Shown: positions 1 through 8,680 of the stretch, in pieces | Layout: the number at the start of each line of letters is the position of its first letter | Numbering within the stretch: position 1 is the stretch's first letter | Assembly (NCBI RefSeq): GCF_023016285.1 | Contig: NZ_CP095413.1 | Span: 310,001-374,000 of the forward strand | Reading direction: 5' to 3' | Length of the DNA stretch: 64,000 bases | DNA from: Muricauda sp. SCSIO 64092 | GTDB taxonomy: Bacteria; Bacteroidota; Bacteroidia; Flavobacteriales; Flavobacteriaceae | Notes under the pieces: model-generated | What the model was told of the DNA's origin: nothing | Seen by the model: the letters and a program-made list of their open reading frames with translations, nothing else | The model's database searches: none | Position numbers and translations under genes: made by a program

Positions 1-357
1 ACTTCTGTTGGTTAGTTGAATCGTTCCTTCCTCCGTACCATCACTTACCCATAATTCATCTGTTCGAATGTCTTTTTTCTCAATGAAAAAAACAATATTG
101 CCCACTGGTAATATCAAACCTATACCATTTGACTGCGCGGATTTAGCAAAAAATCGCGTTCCATCAACCGTTCCATCCGTAAACCATATTTCTGTATCGT
201 CAGCCGTAAAATAAAACCCATTTTCCGCTTTTGTAAATCTTTCTGGATACCCATTATTTGAAAAAACCAATTCCAATAATTCGGCATCAATGGTTTGTCC
301 TATTAGAAGGCCAAAAGAGAATAGCGAAAAAATTGTGGTGAGAAATTTATTGGTCAT
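1..357 (-). CDS. ELWxxDGT-repeat protein, N-terminal part (cut by window edge)
   Basis: The first 119 codons of a gene read leftwards from ATG at 355-357 and leave the window. The start gives a signal peptide (MTNKFLTTIFSLFSFGLLIGQ), so the product is exported. Two copies of the repeat follow: a degenerate EIWFTDGTVDGT and a canonical ELWVSDGTEEGT. In Bacteroidota such repeats occur in large secreted proteins, often with a type IX sorting domain at the C terminus, which is not visible here. The exact role is unknown. The gene is upstream-isolated, with about 530 bases to the next gene. Confidence 0.7.
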   Translation of the reverse strand, partial: MTNKFLTTIFSLFSFGLLIGQTIDAELLELVFSNNGYPERFTKAENGFYFTADDTEIWFTDGTVDGTRFFAKSAQSNGIGLILPVGNIVFFIEKKDIRTDELWVSDGTEEGTIQLTNRS

Positions 358-890
358 ATCAATTTTTGGTTCGCTGAACTAAATAGCTCAAAAGTGTTTT
401 CTTAATTGACACCCTTTTGGCCCTGCAAGAGATAAATTCAAAAAGATGACCAGTTTATAAAGGCTAATTTGGTTCATCTTTCAAAGAAAATGCATGATAT
501 TTATCATTTTTTCAAATTGTATGTTCCCTGGGAGCATAAAAAGCTTTGTACTGTAAACATTTTCAATCCCCACAAATCAACACCAACGGGCAAGCGATAT
601 CTTTTACACTTCTTTCCTGTTTATTGGGTGAGGTCATTTCGTTCCTATTCCTAGGGAAATTAAAATGCAAAATCTTTCCAATATACTGGCATGGGGATTT
701 GTTTGTCGCTTCGTCCTATAACAATCCATTCAGAAGTAGTCAATTGAAAGTCCTTGCCTTTTGAGATCCGTAGTCTGACAAATTACACCCCCCGCAAGTG
801 GACCCTATAGGTCTGCGTTTTCCTGTAGTTTCAAATAATACAATTCCATAAAATGGTCTCTTTTTCACCTACGACCAGTAGTGCCGCAAT
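358..890. other. Intergenic region without a supported gene
   Basis: This region of about 530 bases lies between the start of the ELWxxDGT gene and the end of the propeller/discoidin gene, both on the minus strand. The short open frames on the plus strand show no signal peptide, domain or credible start and look random. It should hold the promoter of the ELWxxDGT gene, but I could not point to a convincing one. Confidence 0.6.
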
Positions 891-2588
891 TTATTGGGTG
901 GCCTCAAACACTTGAATTTCGGAAACTCCTAATCTTTGTCCTGGAATCCATGCCGTGGACATATCCGCTATTCCATCCGTTATGGTGAATTTCACCCATT
1001 TTATCTTTTTTGCAGGGAACCTAATCTCCGTAGGGGTTTGAGCACTATTGGAGGGGGCTGCATACATCCATTCCATGGAACCATCGCTGAACACAAAATA
1101 CCCTTCCTTGGTCCATCTGTCTCCGGCAGGACTGTCATATATTCGTATCCTGTCTATTGTTTTTTCTTCATCCCACTCCAATTTTAGCATGGCCCCTTTG
1201 CCTTCATTGGAAATCCATTCGAACGCCTTTTGTTTGTTATCAATATCTATGATGCCGTCAATAGCGGCCTCGGGCTTACTCTCTTCTTCAAATGAGGTCG
1301 CCCAGACTTTTGCCATAGGGGCTATGTTCCTTAAATCCTGCTTTACCTCCTCAAAAGGTGCATCTTTTAAAACAAAGGCAAGCTCATGCATGGATGCCGC
1401 ATAACGATTTTGATGCGGATTGATGTTTTGTACACTATAATTACTGGCAACGGTCAACCATGCGCTGGTACCATCATCGTTAATGAATTGGGACGGTATG
1501 TTGGGGAAATAGGTTTGAGCGCCCCAATCTTTCATGTAATGTACAATTTTATAGGGGCCCGTTATCTCATCGGCCTCCCAAAAAACAGTGATATTATAAG
1601 GTAGGTTCTCCTCTTCCTCCATTAATCTACAGGTTATCAGAATGTATTTGTCCATCTTTGGGAAGTACGTTATGCTTTCGCTACCCAAATGATTGGGCCA
1701 ATCCACAATGGGTTTGGCGTTCGCTACCTCTTTCATCCAGATGGGTTTGCCATTTTCGGCATGTCCTGCAAAAAACTCATAGTTTTCCGCTTGGGTAATA
1801 CCTTCCGAAGTGGCATGGGTCCGGCATAAATAAATGGCATCCCCTTTATCCCAGTTATTCTGGCCGTTTCCTGAGCTATATCCATGGGCACTCAAATAAA
1901 TCCGTTCATCTTCAGCCTTATTGTTCTTAGCAAAATTTACCGCATGTACCGCACGGAATTTAGCTATCCCGGTTTCATTAAAAAAGTTCCCATCCAGGTC
2001 AATAGCGTTGGTCCAATATTGATTTTTCCAATCCGGTTCCGTATTGGCCGTAAAATGATTCCAGTTTTTCGAATACCTGAACCCATTAAAATAACCTTCA
2101 TGGTTAAAGGCATTGTAGGTACCTATGTAGAATACGTCATCAACAATAAGGCTTACGCAAGGGTAATAATTGGTCCCCCCTGCCCACATTCTACCCAGAT
2201 TTTGGAATTTAAGGTTAACGGGGTCGTGCCCTATTATTTTGGCCTGCCCTACCGCATTTGATCGAATATTGGAATTGGTGGAGAAGCCGTCCATTTCCCC
2301 ATCCGTCCAACAGGAATAGAGGTTGCCATCATTTGCAGATTGCAAATACCAGGTATCTGCTGCAGTATAATTGGCGTACCTACCTGTAAACATCACCTTT
2401 GTGATATCCTTGGACCGTTCATAAGGACAATCATTGGGAATCTCGTTTTCCCATTCATAGTACTTATATATTGGATTGATTGCAGGGTCGGATTTATCCC
2501 CTTCACGCTTTGTATTGTCAGTCAATTGTCCAAAGGACAAACTTGAAAAAACAAAACCGAAAAGAAGAATGCAAACTAAGGTTTTCAT
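891..2588 (-). CDS. Secreted propeller-type protein (DUF4185-like) with C-terminal discoidin-like domain
   Basis: The product has 565 residues. The chosen ATG at 2586-2588 gives a clean signal peptide (MKTLVCILLFGFVFSSLSFG); the frame is open further upstream but only adds a poor leader. Residues about 30-415 look like a five-bladed propeller of the GH43/DUF4185 kind, rich in WP, WTN and GDAIYLCRTH-type turns. Residues about 425-565 resemble a coagulation factor 5/8 (discoidin) carbohydrate-binding fold, with EAAIDGIID near its start and GVSEIQVFEAT at its end, a typical closing strand. A role in binding or trimming an extracellular glycan is plausible. I cannot name the activity or see a certain catalytic residue. 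It sits 165 bases downstream of the GntR gene. Confidence 0.6.
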   Translation of the reverse strand: MKTLVCILLFGFVFSSLSFGQLTDNTKREGDKSDPAINPIYKYYEWENEIPNDCPYERSKDITKVMFTGRYANYTAADTWYLQSANDGNLYSCWTDGEMDGFSTNSNIRSNAVGQAKIIGHDPVNLKFQNLGRMWAGGTNYYPCVSLIVDDVFYIGTYNAFNHEGYFNGFRYSKNWNHFTANTEPDWKNQYWTNAIDLDGNFFNETGIAKFRAVHAVNFAKNNKAEDERIYLSAHGYSSGNGQNNWDKGDAIYLCRTHATSEGITQAENYEFFAGHAENGKPIWMKEVANAKPIVDWPNHLGSESITYFPKMDKYILITCRLMEEEENLPYNITVFWEADEITGPYKIVHYMKDWGAQTYFPNIPSQFINDDGTSAWLTVASNYSVQNINPHQNRYAASMHELAFVLKDAPFEEVKQDLRNIAPMAKVWATSFEEESKPEAAIDGIIDIDNKQKAFEWISNEGKGAMLKLEWDEEKTIDRIRIYDSPAGDRWTKEGYFVFSDGSMEWMYAAPSNSAQTPTEIRFPAKKIKWVKFTITDGIADMSTAWIPGQRLGVSEIQVFEATQ

Positions 2589-2753
2589 GGTGTAATTGTT
2601 TTGGGTGGCCCCAAGGGTTTTATATCTGGTTAGCGGCTTTTGCAAGCTGGTTTTCCGCCCATTATCCCTAGATTAAAAATTCGACTTTCACTATTCTATT
2701 CGACTTCATCATTTTTTGTTTTTTGTAGACCGATTACCGCTACTTTGAATACT

Positions 2754-3785
2754 TTACAATGAGTTTCTAAGAATAAGTTCTGTTGGAACAATCGATTTGA
2801 TTGTCCGTGTATCCTTAAGCACATAATCCACCAACGCTTTCCCCATTTGGACAAAATCGGTCGAGATAACGGTTATCCCCTCCCCGACCACTCTTTTAAG
2901 CGGAAAATCATTGTACGATAACATGCCAATGTCACTACCGAGCTTCATGCCTTTATCCTTGGCAAGTTCAATGGTTTTTACCATGTCCATATCATCAACA
3001 AAGAAAAAGGCTTGGCCGGGGCGGACCTCTTCAACCTCAGATATGATTTGATGTTCAACTCCAAAATGGGAACAGAATCTGGAAAAAGCAACTTTAATAT
3101 CGATAGGGGCTTTAAATGCATTGGAAGCAATTGAATCAGTATCTGGAAATACCAAAACAAAACGCTGGTATGTTTTGATTCGGTCCAAAGCGGATGCCAG
3201 GCAATCAAAAACCGCGTTGTCAAAATCCTGGGCAATAAAATTGAACTTGTTCACATCAAGATTTTCCTTACGGTCCAGAAGCAAGACCTCCTTTCCTTTA
3301 AGCCTATCCAAAACCGTTGGAATCCTCTTATGGGCAAAGGGCATTATGACGAACATATTAAAGCCTTCCCTATTATTTACGATCAATGACTCAAAGACAT
3401 CAATATCGCAATGGTGGAAGAATATTTTAGTACGAACCCCACCCTTATGAAGACCTTCCCTGATCGTATTGTATAGGATTTTTTTATACTCGGAAAGCTC
3501 ATCAAAAAGCAAAAAAACGTTTTTGCGGTAATCCACGCGATCGGTCTGTACATAATACCCTTGCCGCTCCCTAGCCTTAATGATCCCGGACTCCTTTAAT
3601 TCATTATAAGCCTTAAGAACAGTCTCTTGGGACAGACTGTTTACAAGGCAAATCTGCCTTATGGAAGGCAACGGACTTCCTACCCCAAGCACTTTTTCCC
3701 TGATTAAATCCTTTACGATTCCAACAATCTGAAGGTATTTGGGCACGTTACTGGAAACATTGATTTTGATGGTTGCTTCTTGCAT
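2754..3785 (-). CDS. GntR-family regulator with LacI-type ligand-sensing domain
   Basis: The product has 343 residues. ATG at 3783-3785 is preferred over an upstream in-frame start because the winged helix begins directly after it. Residues about 8-78 form the GntR helix-turn-helix: KYLQIVGIVKDLIREK, then GSPLPSIRQICLVNSLSQETVLKAYNEL, then GIIKARERQGYYV. The remainder is a periplasmic-binding-protein-like sensor as in LacI/GalR (KKILYNTIREGL, VLLLDR, GSDIGMLSYNDFPL, ISTDFVQMGKALVDYVL). This GntR-DBD plus LacI-LBD architecture is common in Bacteroidota, where it controls carbohydrate utilisation genes. Its target here could be the neighbouring propeller/discoidin gene or the operon ending at 4395; neither is proven. 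Confidence 0.85.
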   Translation of the reverse strand: MQEATIKINVSSNVPKYLQIVGIVKDLIREKVLGVGSPLPSIRQICLVNSLSQETVLKAYNELKESGIIKARERQGYYVQTDRVDYRKNVFLLFDELSEYKKILYNTIREGLHKGGVRTKIFFHHCDIDVFESLIVNNREGFNMFVIMPFAHKRIPTVLDRLKGKEVLLLDRKENLDVNKFNFIAQDFDNAVFDCLASALDRIKTYQRFVLVFPDTDSIASNAFKAPIDIKVAFSRFCSHFGVEHQIISEVEEVRPGQAFFFVDDMDMVKTIELAKDKGMKLGSDIGMLSYNDFPLKRVVGEGITVISTDFVQMGKALVDYVLKDTRTIKSIVPTELILRNSL

Positions 3786-4394
3786 ATAACTTCTGCTCTG
3801 CTTTGCTCTGGTACGTTTCAAATATAGTGAATTCTGAGGTACTTCCCCTTTTAGAAATAAAGGATTGTCCACATCAGTGAAAACCGTAGATTGGTATACC
3901 AAAAAACCTATTTTACCACAGATGCAGCAAGGCTCTTTCCTTGAACTTTAGCGCGTGATAAAAATTGAACAAATAGATAATGCCATGCTATAACCAATAA
4001 CTCAATTTTGATGCCAGGGCCCAATACCCATGAAGCACACATTTGGTCCATTAATACGGATCGGTTTACCGTAAAAACATTGCAACACTTTTTCAATACC
4101 CTTTCCATTGACGAACAATAGCGGGTCCCAAAGTTTAAATTCGTAAAAGTGGGAATCATATCACCTCCATTCCAGTTTAAGGAAAGGTGAACACATTCAA
4201 GGTAATGGACCGGTCATAAATTGAACGGATGAAATATGGAAGACCCAAGAAAAGTCGTTATCATACTACTGTTCACCCCAACAGTTTATGTTGACTGCCT
4301 TGACAAATCGGTCAAATTCCAAACCGCATCCTCTCGGTACATTCAAGGACAGGATCTATTTGCCACTTGCCCTACTAAAACGGGGATAGCCGTT
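3786..4394. other. Intergenic region, no supported gene
   Basis: About 610 bases lie between the metallophosphoesterase stop and the GntR start. An 83-codon open frame (3908-4159, minus) and a 62-codon frame (4236-4424, plus, running into the phosphoesterase gene) have no recognisable features. The promoter of the GntR gene and the 3' end of the phosphonate operon must lie here. I see no strong hairpin with a T-run. Confidence 0.55.
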
Positions 4395-5978
4395 TCATTG
4401 TGTTTTAAAGGTTGCCGTAGGTGACCAGTCGCTCCAATTTAGGTATTGATCGCGATAACGGACCCTCCAAAAGTACTGGGTACTTTTCTCCAATCTTTTG
4501 GTGGGTTCATCCGTGAGGTCATCATTTTGTTGTCTATTCTCCTTGTAATACCAGTTTTCATATTGTTTCCAACTATCCAATACCAATGTTTCAAAAGAAG
4601 AATCCGTACTTACCTGCCAATGTGAAGCCGCATGAAAAGCGCCCTCAAAATCACTTTTGAATGGCTTCGCCCTAAGCAAAGTCCCCGTTATTTCAACCAC
4701 TTTGCCATTGGCGGGTGATTGGGCGTCCGGGGTATTTGGTTTTTTTTCTTTTTTAAAAATTGTGATGCTATCCGTTAGCAGATTGTTTCTGAACATGGCT
4801 TCGTTGCCCCTGCTTACCCGTTTTATGGTCATTTTTGCGTTTTGCGGATCGGCATTGTCAACCTCAACCATGACAAAACCATAATCATCATCACTAAAGG
4901 TAAATTCATCATAATCACGACCTTCAAACTCGCCCCAGTTGTCGATGGCACCCCCAGCTGTGGCAACGTTGACCCAAAGATGTTTATGGTCCCGTGACTG
5001 TCCCCTGGAATATGCATGGGTATGACCAAAGAAATGCAGGCTGGGCTTACCGGTCCTTGTGGTGAATTCCTCCAACATTTTTACCACTTTGCCCGTTGAT
5101 TCGCTTTCCCCTGGCAACCAAAGCTCCGATTTATGGGGATGGTGCAATTGGGCAAAAACAAAATCAATTTTTTGATTTTTAGCGGTTTTGTCCAATACCT
5201 CTTTAAGCCACTCCCTTTGTTCCCTTAAATCGTCATAACCTTCATTGGAATTTAATCCGATGATTCGAATATTGCCATAATCTTTGTACCACCAATGTTC
5301 GGCATAGGCAGGGTCACCGTTTTCCGGTAAGCTGAAATATTTAAAATAATACAATGAATTACGTTCGTGATTGCCCAATACAGGATACACCGGAACTTGG
5401 GCGAAGAGGCCTTCCGCTGGATTAAAAAAGTGTTCTTTCCATTGGTGATATTTGCTTCCATTTTCAACCAAATCCCCTGGTATCATGACCAACGCCAGGT
5501 TGTCCTGAATTTCCCCGCCGTAATGTGACTTCAAAAATGGCAGTATCCCCTCATTGACGATCTCCCCGAACTTCCCTGGATAGTTCCGATCATACTGCAT
5601 ATCACTCATTGCCAACAAATTGAACGACTCGTTGTCTTCGGCAAAAGGAGGGGTCTGGAATTGAAAAATCTCCGAAACGGCATTAGCCGTTCGTACCCTA
5701 TAGTAGTATTCCGTAAACCGCTTTAAACCTGTTAGCTGTACTTCATGGATTCTTGAAGGACCGTAATTGACCGCATAGGATTTCCCTGATGTCTTTTTAC
5801 CCAATTTTGGGGTTGGTCCCCACTCCACAATACTTTCCCCTCCCTGATTGGTTTCCCAAAGAATTTTGATGTTGGTTGGTTCGGCATCCTGTAGATACGG
5901 GCGAATTAAAAATTCTGTCTTTTGTTGGGCCTTTATTGTTAGCGACATAAACGCCAAAAGGAAGATTGTTTTTTTCAT
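4395..5978 (-). CDS. Purple-acid-phosphatase-like secreted metallophosphoesterase
   Basis: The product has 527 residues with a signal peptide (MKKTIFLLAFMSLTIKAQ). Residues about 22-110 form the FN3-like N-terminal domain of purple acid phosphatases (IRPYLQDAEPTNIKILWET). The calcineurin-like metal site follows: MSDMQ (Asp126), GDLVENG (168-174), GNHE (202-205), the HH pair near 279 and FGHTH (317-321). A C-terminal FN3-like domain (WRVRYRDQYLNWSDWSPTATF) ends the protein. It should release phosphate from phosphomonoesters or cleave phosphodiesters outside the cytoplasm. Its ATG overlaps the TAA of the PbfA-like gene (TAATG), so the two are translationally coupled. It is the last gene of the six-gene phosphonate operon. 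Confidence 0.85.
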   Translation of the reverse strand: MKKTIFLLAFMSLTIKAQQKTEFLIRPYLQDAEPTNIKILWETNQGGESIVEWGPTPKLGKKTSGKSYAVNYGPSRIHEVQLTGLKRFTEYYYRVRTANAVSEIFQFQTPPFAEDNESFNLLAMSDMQYDRNYPGKFGEIVNEGILPFLKSHYGGEIQDNLALVMIPGDLVENGSKYHQWKEHFFNPAEGLFAQVPVYPVLGNHERNSLYYFKYFSLPENGDPAYAEHWWYKDYGNIRIIGLNSNEGYDDLREQREWLKEVLDKTAKNQKIDFVFAQLHHPHKSELWLPGESESTGKVVKMLEEFTTRTGKPSLHFFGHTHAYSRGQSRDHKHLWVNVATAGGAIDNWGEFEGRDYDEFTFSDDDYGFVMVEVDNADPQNAKMTIKRVSRGNEAMFRNNLLTDSITIFKKEKKPNTPDAQSPANGKVVEITGTLLRAKPFKSDFEGAFHAASHWQVSTDSSFETLVLDSWKQYENWYYKENRQQNDDLTDEPTKRLEKSTQYFWRVRYRDQYLNWSDWSPTATFKTQ

Positions 5979-7345
5979 TAGGCAATGGTATTTGTTCTTA
6001 AAAACGATTCATTTAAAATGGAAAGTGCAGTTTGCAGTTCCTCCCGAGAAATGGTCAAGGCTGGGGACAATTGCAGCACATTTCCCTTAGAGACTTTAAA
6101 ACTCAACCCATTTTCAAGGCAATTGTACATAATCTCCTCAGCTTCCTGAACAGCTTTTTCCTTGGTTGTCCTATCAGCCACCAATTCCATGCCCCAAAGA
6201 AGGCCCATGCCACGAACATCACCAATGAGTTTATATTTCCTCTGAAAACGCTTCAAGGCCAAGCCCATAAAGGTTTCGTCCTGCACAACTTTTTTCAGGA
6301 GGTTTTCCCCTTCAATGATTTCGAGCATGGTGAGCCCCGCCATAGCTCCCATAGGACTCTTCTCATGGGTGTAATGGCCAAGGGAGATGTGTTGAAATTT
6401 ATTGTATTCAGAACGGGTCACGACCGCTGCTTGTGGAAAGATTCCACCACCAAGTCCCTTACCCAAACATAAAATATCGGGTTCAATTTCAAAATGCTCA
6501 AATGCATACATTTTACCCGTTCTACCAAAAGCAATCGGAATTTCATCCAAAATCAACAGTACCCCATATTTATCACATAGTTTTCGGGCCTCTTGCCAAA
6601 AGGTTTTGGAGGGTATCTGTACATCGGTATTGCGAATGGTCTCTGCCAAAAACGCCCCTATTTGGTTGTCCTTGGTCAATATATATTCTAAATATTCCAA
6701 TGCTTTGGACTCATTGCCCTCAAAAATTCCCCGGTAGGTTATGGGGGGTGGAATACGTTCGGCCCACGTGGCGACAGGCCCCATATGGTCCATAAAAATG
6801 GCTTCGCCACCCACACTGGCCACATCCAACGACGCCCCGTGAAACGAATCCCAGAACGATATTACCTTGTGTTTTTTGGTTACCGCCCTGGCCAATTTCA
6901 ACGCAATGCCTATTGCCGAACTGCCATTCGGGGTCAATAACAACTTGTTAAGCGCATTGGGCAAAGTAGCCAATAGCTTTTCGGCAAACTGGACTACCAC
7001 CTCATTGGTGTACCTACGGGTGGAAAAAGTCAGGTTTTGGAGCTGATCTACCAGACGACTCACCATTTTTGGATGTGAAAACCCTATTTGGTGCACATTG
7101 TTGCCATGAAAATCCAAGTATTTTTTACCCTCCAAATTCTGAATATAAGCCCCTTGGCAATGCTCCAGGGCATCCAGACAAGGAGTGGATAATGCTTGGT
7201 GTACAAAACAATTGGCATCCCGACGCAACAATTCTCGGGTTGCTGGTGCCAGTTGTTCCTCCCACCATTTTTTTCTGGCCGTAGAAAGGTTGATATCGCC
7301 TTCCACCAACCGCTGCACTTCTTTTTTTTGGTTATCACCATTCAT
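5978..7345 (-). CDS. pbfA: Class III PLP enzyme, PbfA-like (R)-1-hydroxy-2-aminoethylphosphonate ammonia-lyase
   Basis: The product has 455 residues and is cytoplasmic. It has the fold of class III (omega) aminotransferases: PLP-contacting Asp267 in LLILDEIP and Schiff-base Lys296 in ILCLGKGLGGG. The N-terminal block (LSTARKKWW, HQALSTPCLDALE, and LDFHGNNVHQIGFSHP at 77-92) and the later SLGHYTHEKSP match what I remember of PbfA. PbfA eliminates ammonia from (R)-1-hydroxy-2-aminoethylphosphonate to give phosphonoacetaldehyde. That assignment fits the phosphonatase-like gene at 15.9 kb, which would use the product. A plain 2-aminoethylphosphonate transaminase is less likely because AEP transaminases belong to class V. 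The specificity is inferred, not shown. The gene is followed by an overlapping phosphoesterase start. Confidence 0.72.
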   Translation of the reverse strand: MNGDNQKKEVQRLVEGDINLSTARKKWWEEQLAPATRELLRRDANCFVHQALSTPCLDALEHCQGAYIQNLEGKKYLDFHGNNVHQIGFSHPKMVSRLVDQLQNLTFSTRRYTNEVVVQFAEKLLATLPNALNKLLLTPNGSSAIGIALKLARAVTKKHKVISFWDSFHGASLDVASVGGEAIFMDHMGPVATWAERIPPPITYRGIFEGNESKALEYLEYILTKDNQIGAFLAETIRNTDVQIPSKTFWQEARKLCDKYGVLLILDEIPIAFGRTGKMYAFEHFEIEPDILCLGKGLGGGIFPQAAVVTRSEYNKFQHISLGHYTHEKSPMGAMAGLTMLEIIEGENLLKKVVQDETFMGLALKRFQRKYKLIGDVRGMGLLWGMELVADRTTKEKAVQEAEEIMYNCLENGLSFKVSKGNVLQLSPALTISREELQTALSILNESFLRTNTIA

Positions 7346-7430
7346 AATTCCATTTTGAAAATACCCGTTTATTTAATGGATTTCACATACTTCCTTCCGA
7401 AACCCTGCTTTCGGGTGATTCGCCCCATGT

Positions 7431-8672
7431 TCAGCCTCCATCCTTCTTTTTGCTTCGGGCGTCGGCACAACGTTGTCTAAATGCTTCTGACATAGGATCA
7501 AAATCAGTTATCCTATCCACCAGGAATGCACTTGGATCGGCATAAAGCTCTTGCCCCAATACCATTTCCGAAATCATTCTGCCAATACCTCCCGAACCGG
7601 CCACACCTGCCCCGGAACACCCCGCCGCCACATAAAAACCCTTGGCCACACTGGGCAACTCGCCAAAGGTGTAATACCCATCCGGAGTATAGGTAGATAT
7701 ACCGGTAATACAATTTTCAATACCCAAGTCTTCGAACCCAGGAAAAAAAGAAGCAAAATCCTGACCATGCTCCATAATAATATCCCATTGGTCTTCAGGA
7801 TTTCCCAAAAATTCGGAATTAGGCGCTTTTTCCAGTTTGTCGGGATGGAAGTGCGGACTGTTCTCTTCCCTTAGGCCAAAGAGCAGTCCACCAGCTTCCG
7901 GTCGTGAATAGGCCATGGCATCCGGCATTGAGACCATGGGCTGGTCTTTTGGAAATAGGTTTTCGTTCTTTTCCGTAATCCAGTAAATGCTTCGTACCGG
8001 GGCCATAGGTATGGGTACACTGACCTGTAGCGAAAGCTGATTGGCCCAAGCACCGGCAGCATCTACAACAATAGGTGTCTCAATAGTGCCCCTATTGGTC
8101 TTTACTGCGGTCATTGTCTTGTTTTGTCGTACAAGTTCCAACACTTCGGTGTTTTGTATTACCAAAGCTCCTTCTTTTTTTGCCGCCTCGGCAAACACTT
8201 TGGCCAACACGTAGGCATCCACAAAAGCATCGTGCTCGAAAAACAAGGTCCGAACCGCTTTTTCAGCATTGTACCATGGTAGTTTTTCCTGAAGCTGTTC
8301 GCTATCCAGTTCTTGATAAGGCACTTGGTGCCTATCGGCAATTTCCCTTAGCTGGCTCAAAGTTCGTGATGTGGTTGGGGATGCTGCTATATGTAAGGTT
8401 CCTACGGTCTGTTTTCCGACAGATTCACCTGTAAGGTTCTCTATCTCATCAATATTGTCATAGGTTTCCTTTATTAGGGGTACCATAGCTTCTTTGTGAC
8501 GTATTGAGGTCATTAGGGAAGCGGCTTTGGAAGTATTACCCGTTCCTACTTGATTGCGATCTACCAACATTACGTCCCTTACACCCCTTTTTGCCAAATG
8601 CCATGCCGTAGCCGCCCCAATGGTTCCGGCTCCTATGACCACTGCCCCCGCTTTTCTGGTTCCAATATCCAT
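7431..8672 (-). CDS. DAO-family FAD-dependent oxidoreductase (sarcosine-oxidase-like)
   Basis: The product has 413 residues. ATG at 8670-8672 is chosen; the frame also opens at an upstream TTG that overlaps the preceding stop. The N-terminal Rossmann motif VVIGAGTIGAATAWHL and the glutamate/aspartate-ending strand (VMLVDR) bind FAD. The C-terminal GYYTFGELPSVAKGFYVAAGCSGAGV is typical of glycine oxidase/sarcosine oxidase/dimethylglycine dehydrogenase relatives. Such enzymes oxidise secondary or primary amines. Its place between an NPP-type phosphodiesterase and the PbfA-like lyase suggests the substrate is an N-methylated or free aminoethylphosphonate, oxidised before C-P cleavage. That substrate is inference from context. 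There is no signal peptide, so it acts in the cytoplasm. Confidence 0.75.
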   Translation of the reverse strand: MDIGTRKAGAVVIGAGTIGAATAWHLAKRGVRDVMLVDRNQVGTGNTSKAASLMTSIRHKEAMVPLIKETYDNIDEIENLTGESVGKQTVGTLHIAASPTTSRTLSQLREIADRHQVPYQELDSEQLQEKLPWYNAEKAVRTLFFEHDAFVDAYVLAKVFAEAAKKEGALVIQNTEVLELVRQNKTMTAVKTNRGTIETPIVVDAAGAWANQLSLQVSVPIPMAPVRSIYWITEKNENLFPKDQPMVSMPDAMAYSRPEAGGLLFGLREENSPHFHPDKLEKAPNSEFLGNPEDQWDIIMEHGQDFASFFPGFEDLGIENCITGISTYTPDGYYTFGELPSVAKGFYVAAGCSGAGVAGSGGIGRMISEMVLGQELYADPSAFLVDRITDFDPMSEAFRQRCADARSKKKDGG

Positions 8673-8680
8673 AGCGCTGT

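Noticed and set aside
469..764. Two short overlapping plus-strand frames in the first intergenic region
   Set aside because: Overlap each other in different frames and have no recognisable features.
3908..4159. 83-codon minus-strand frame between the GntR and phosphoesterase genes
   Set aside because: No signal peptide, domain, or good start; composition is not like the neighbouring genes.
5978..7345. Assignment as 2-aminoethylphosphonate transaminase PhnW
   Set aside because: PhnW is a class V PLP enzyme; this protein has class III motifs.
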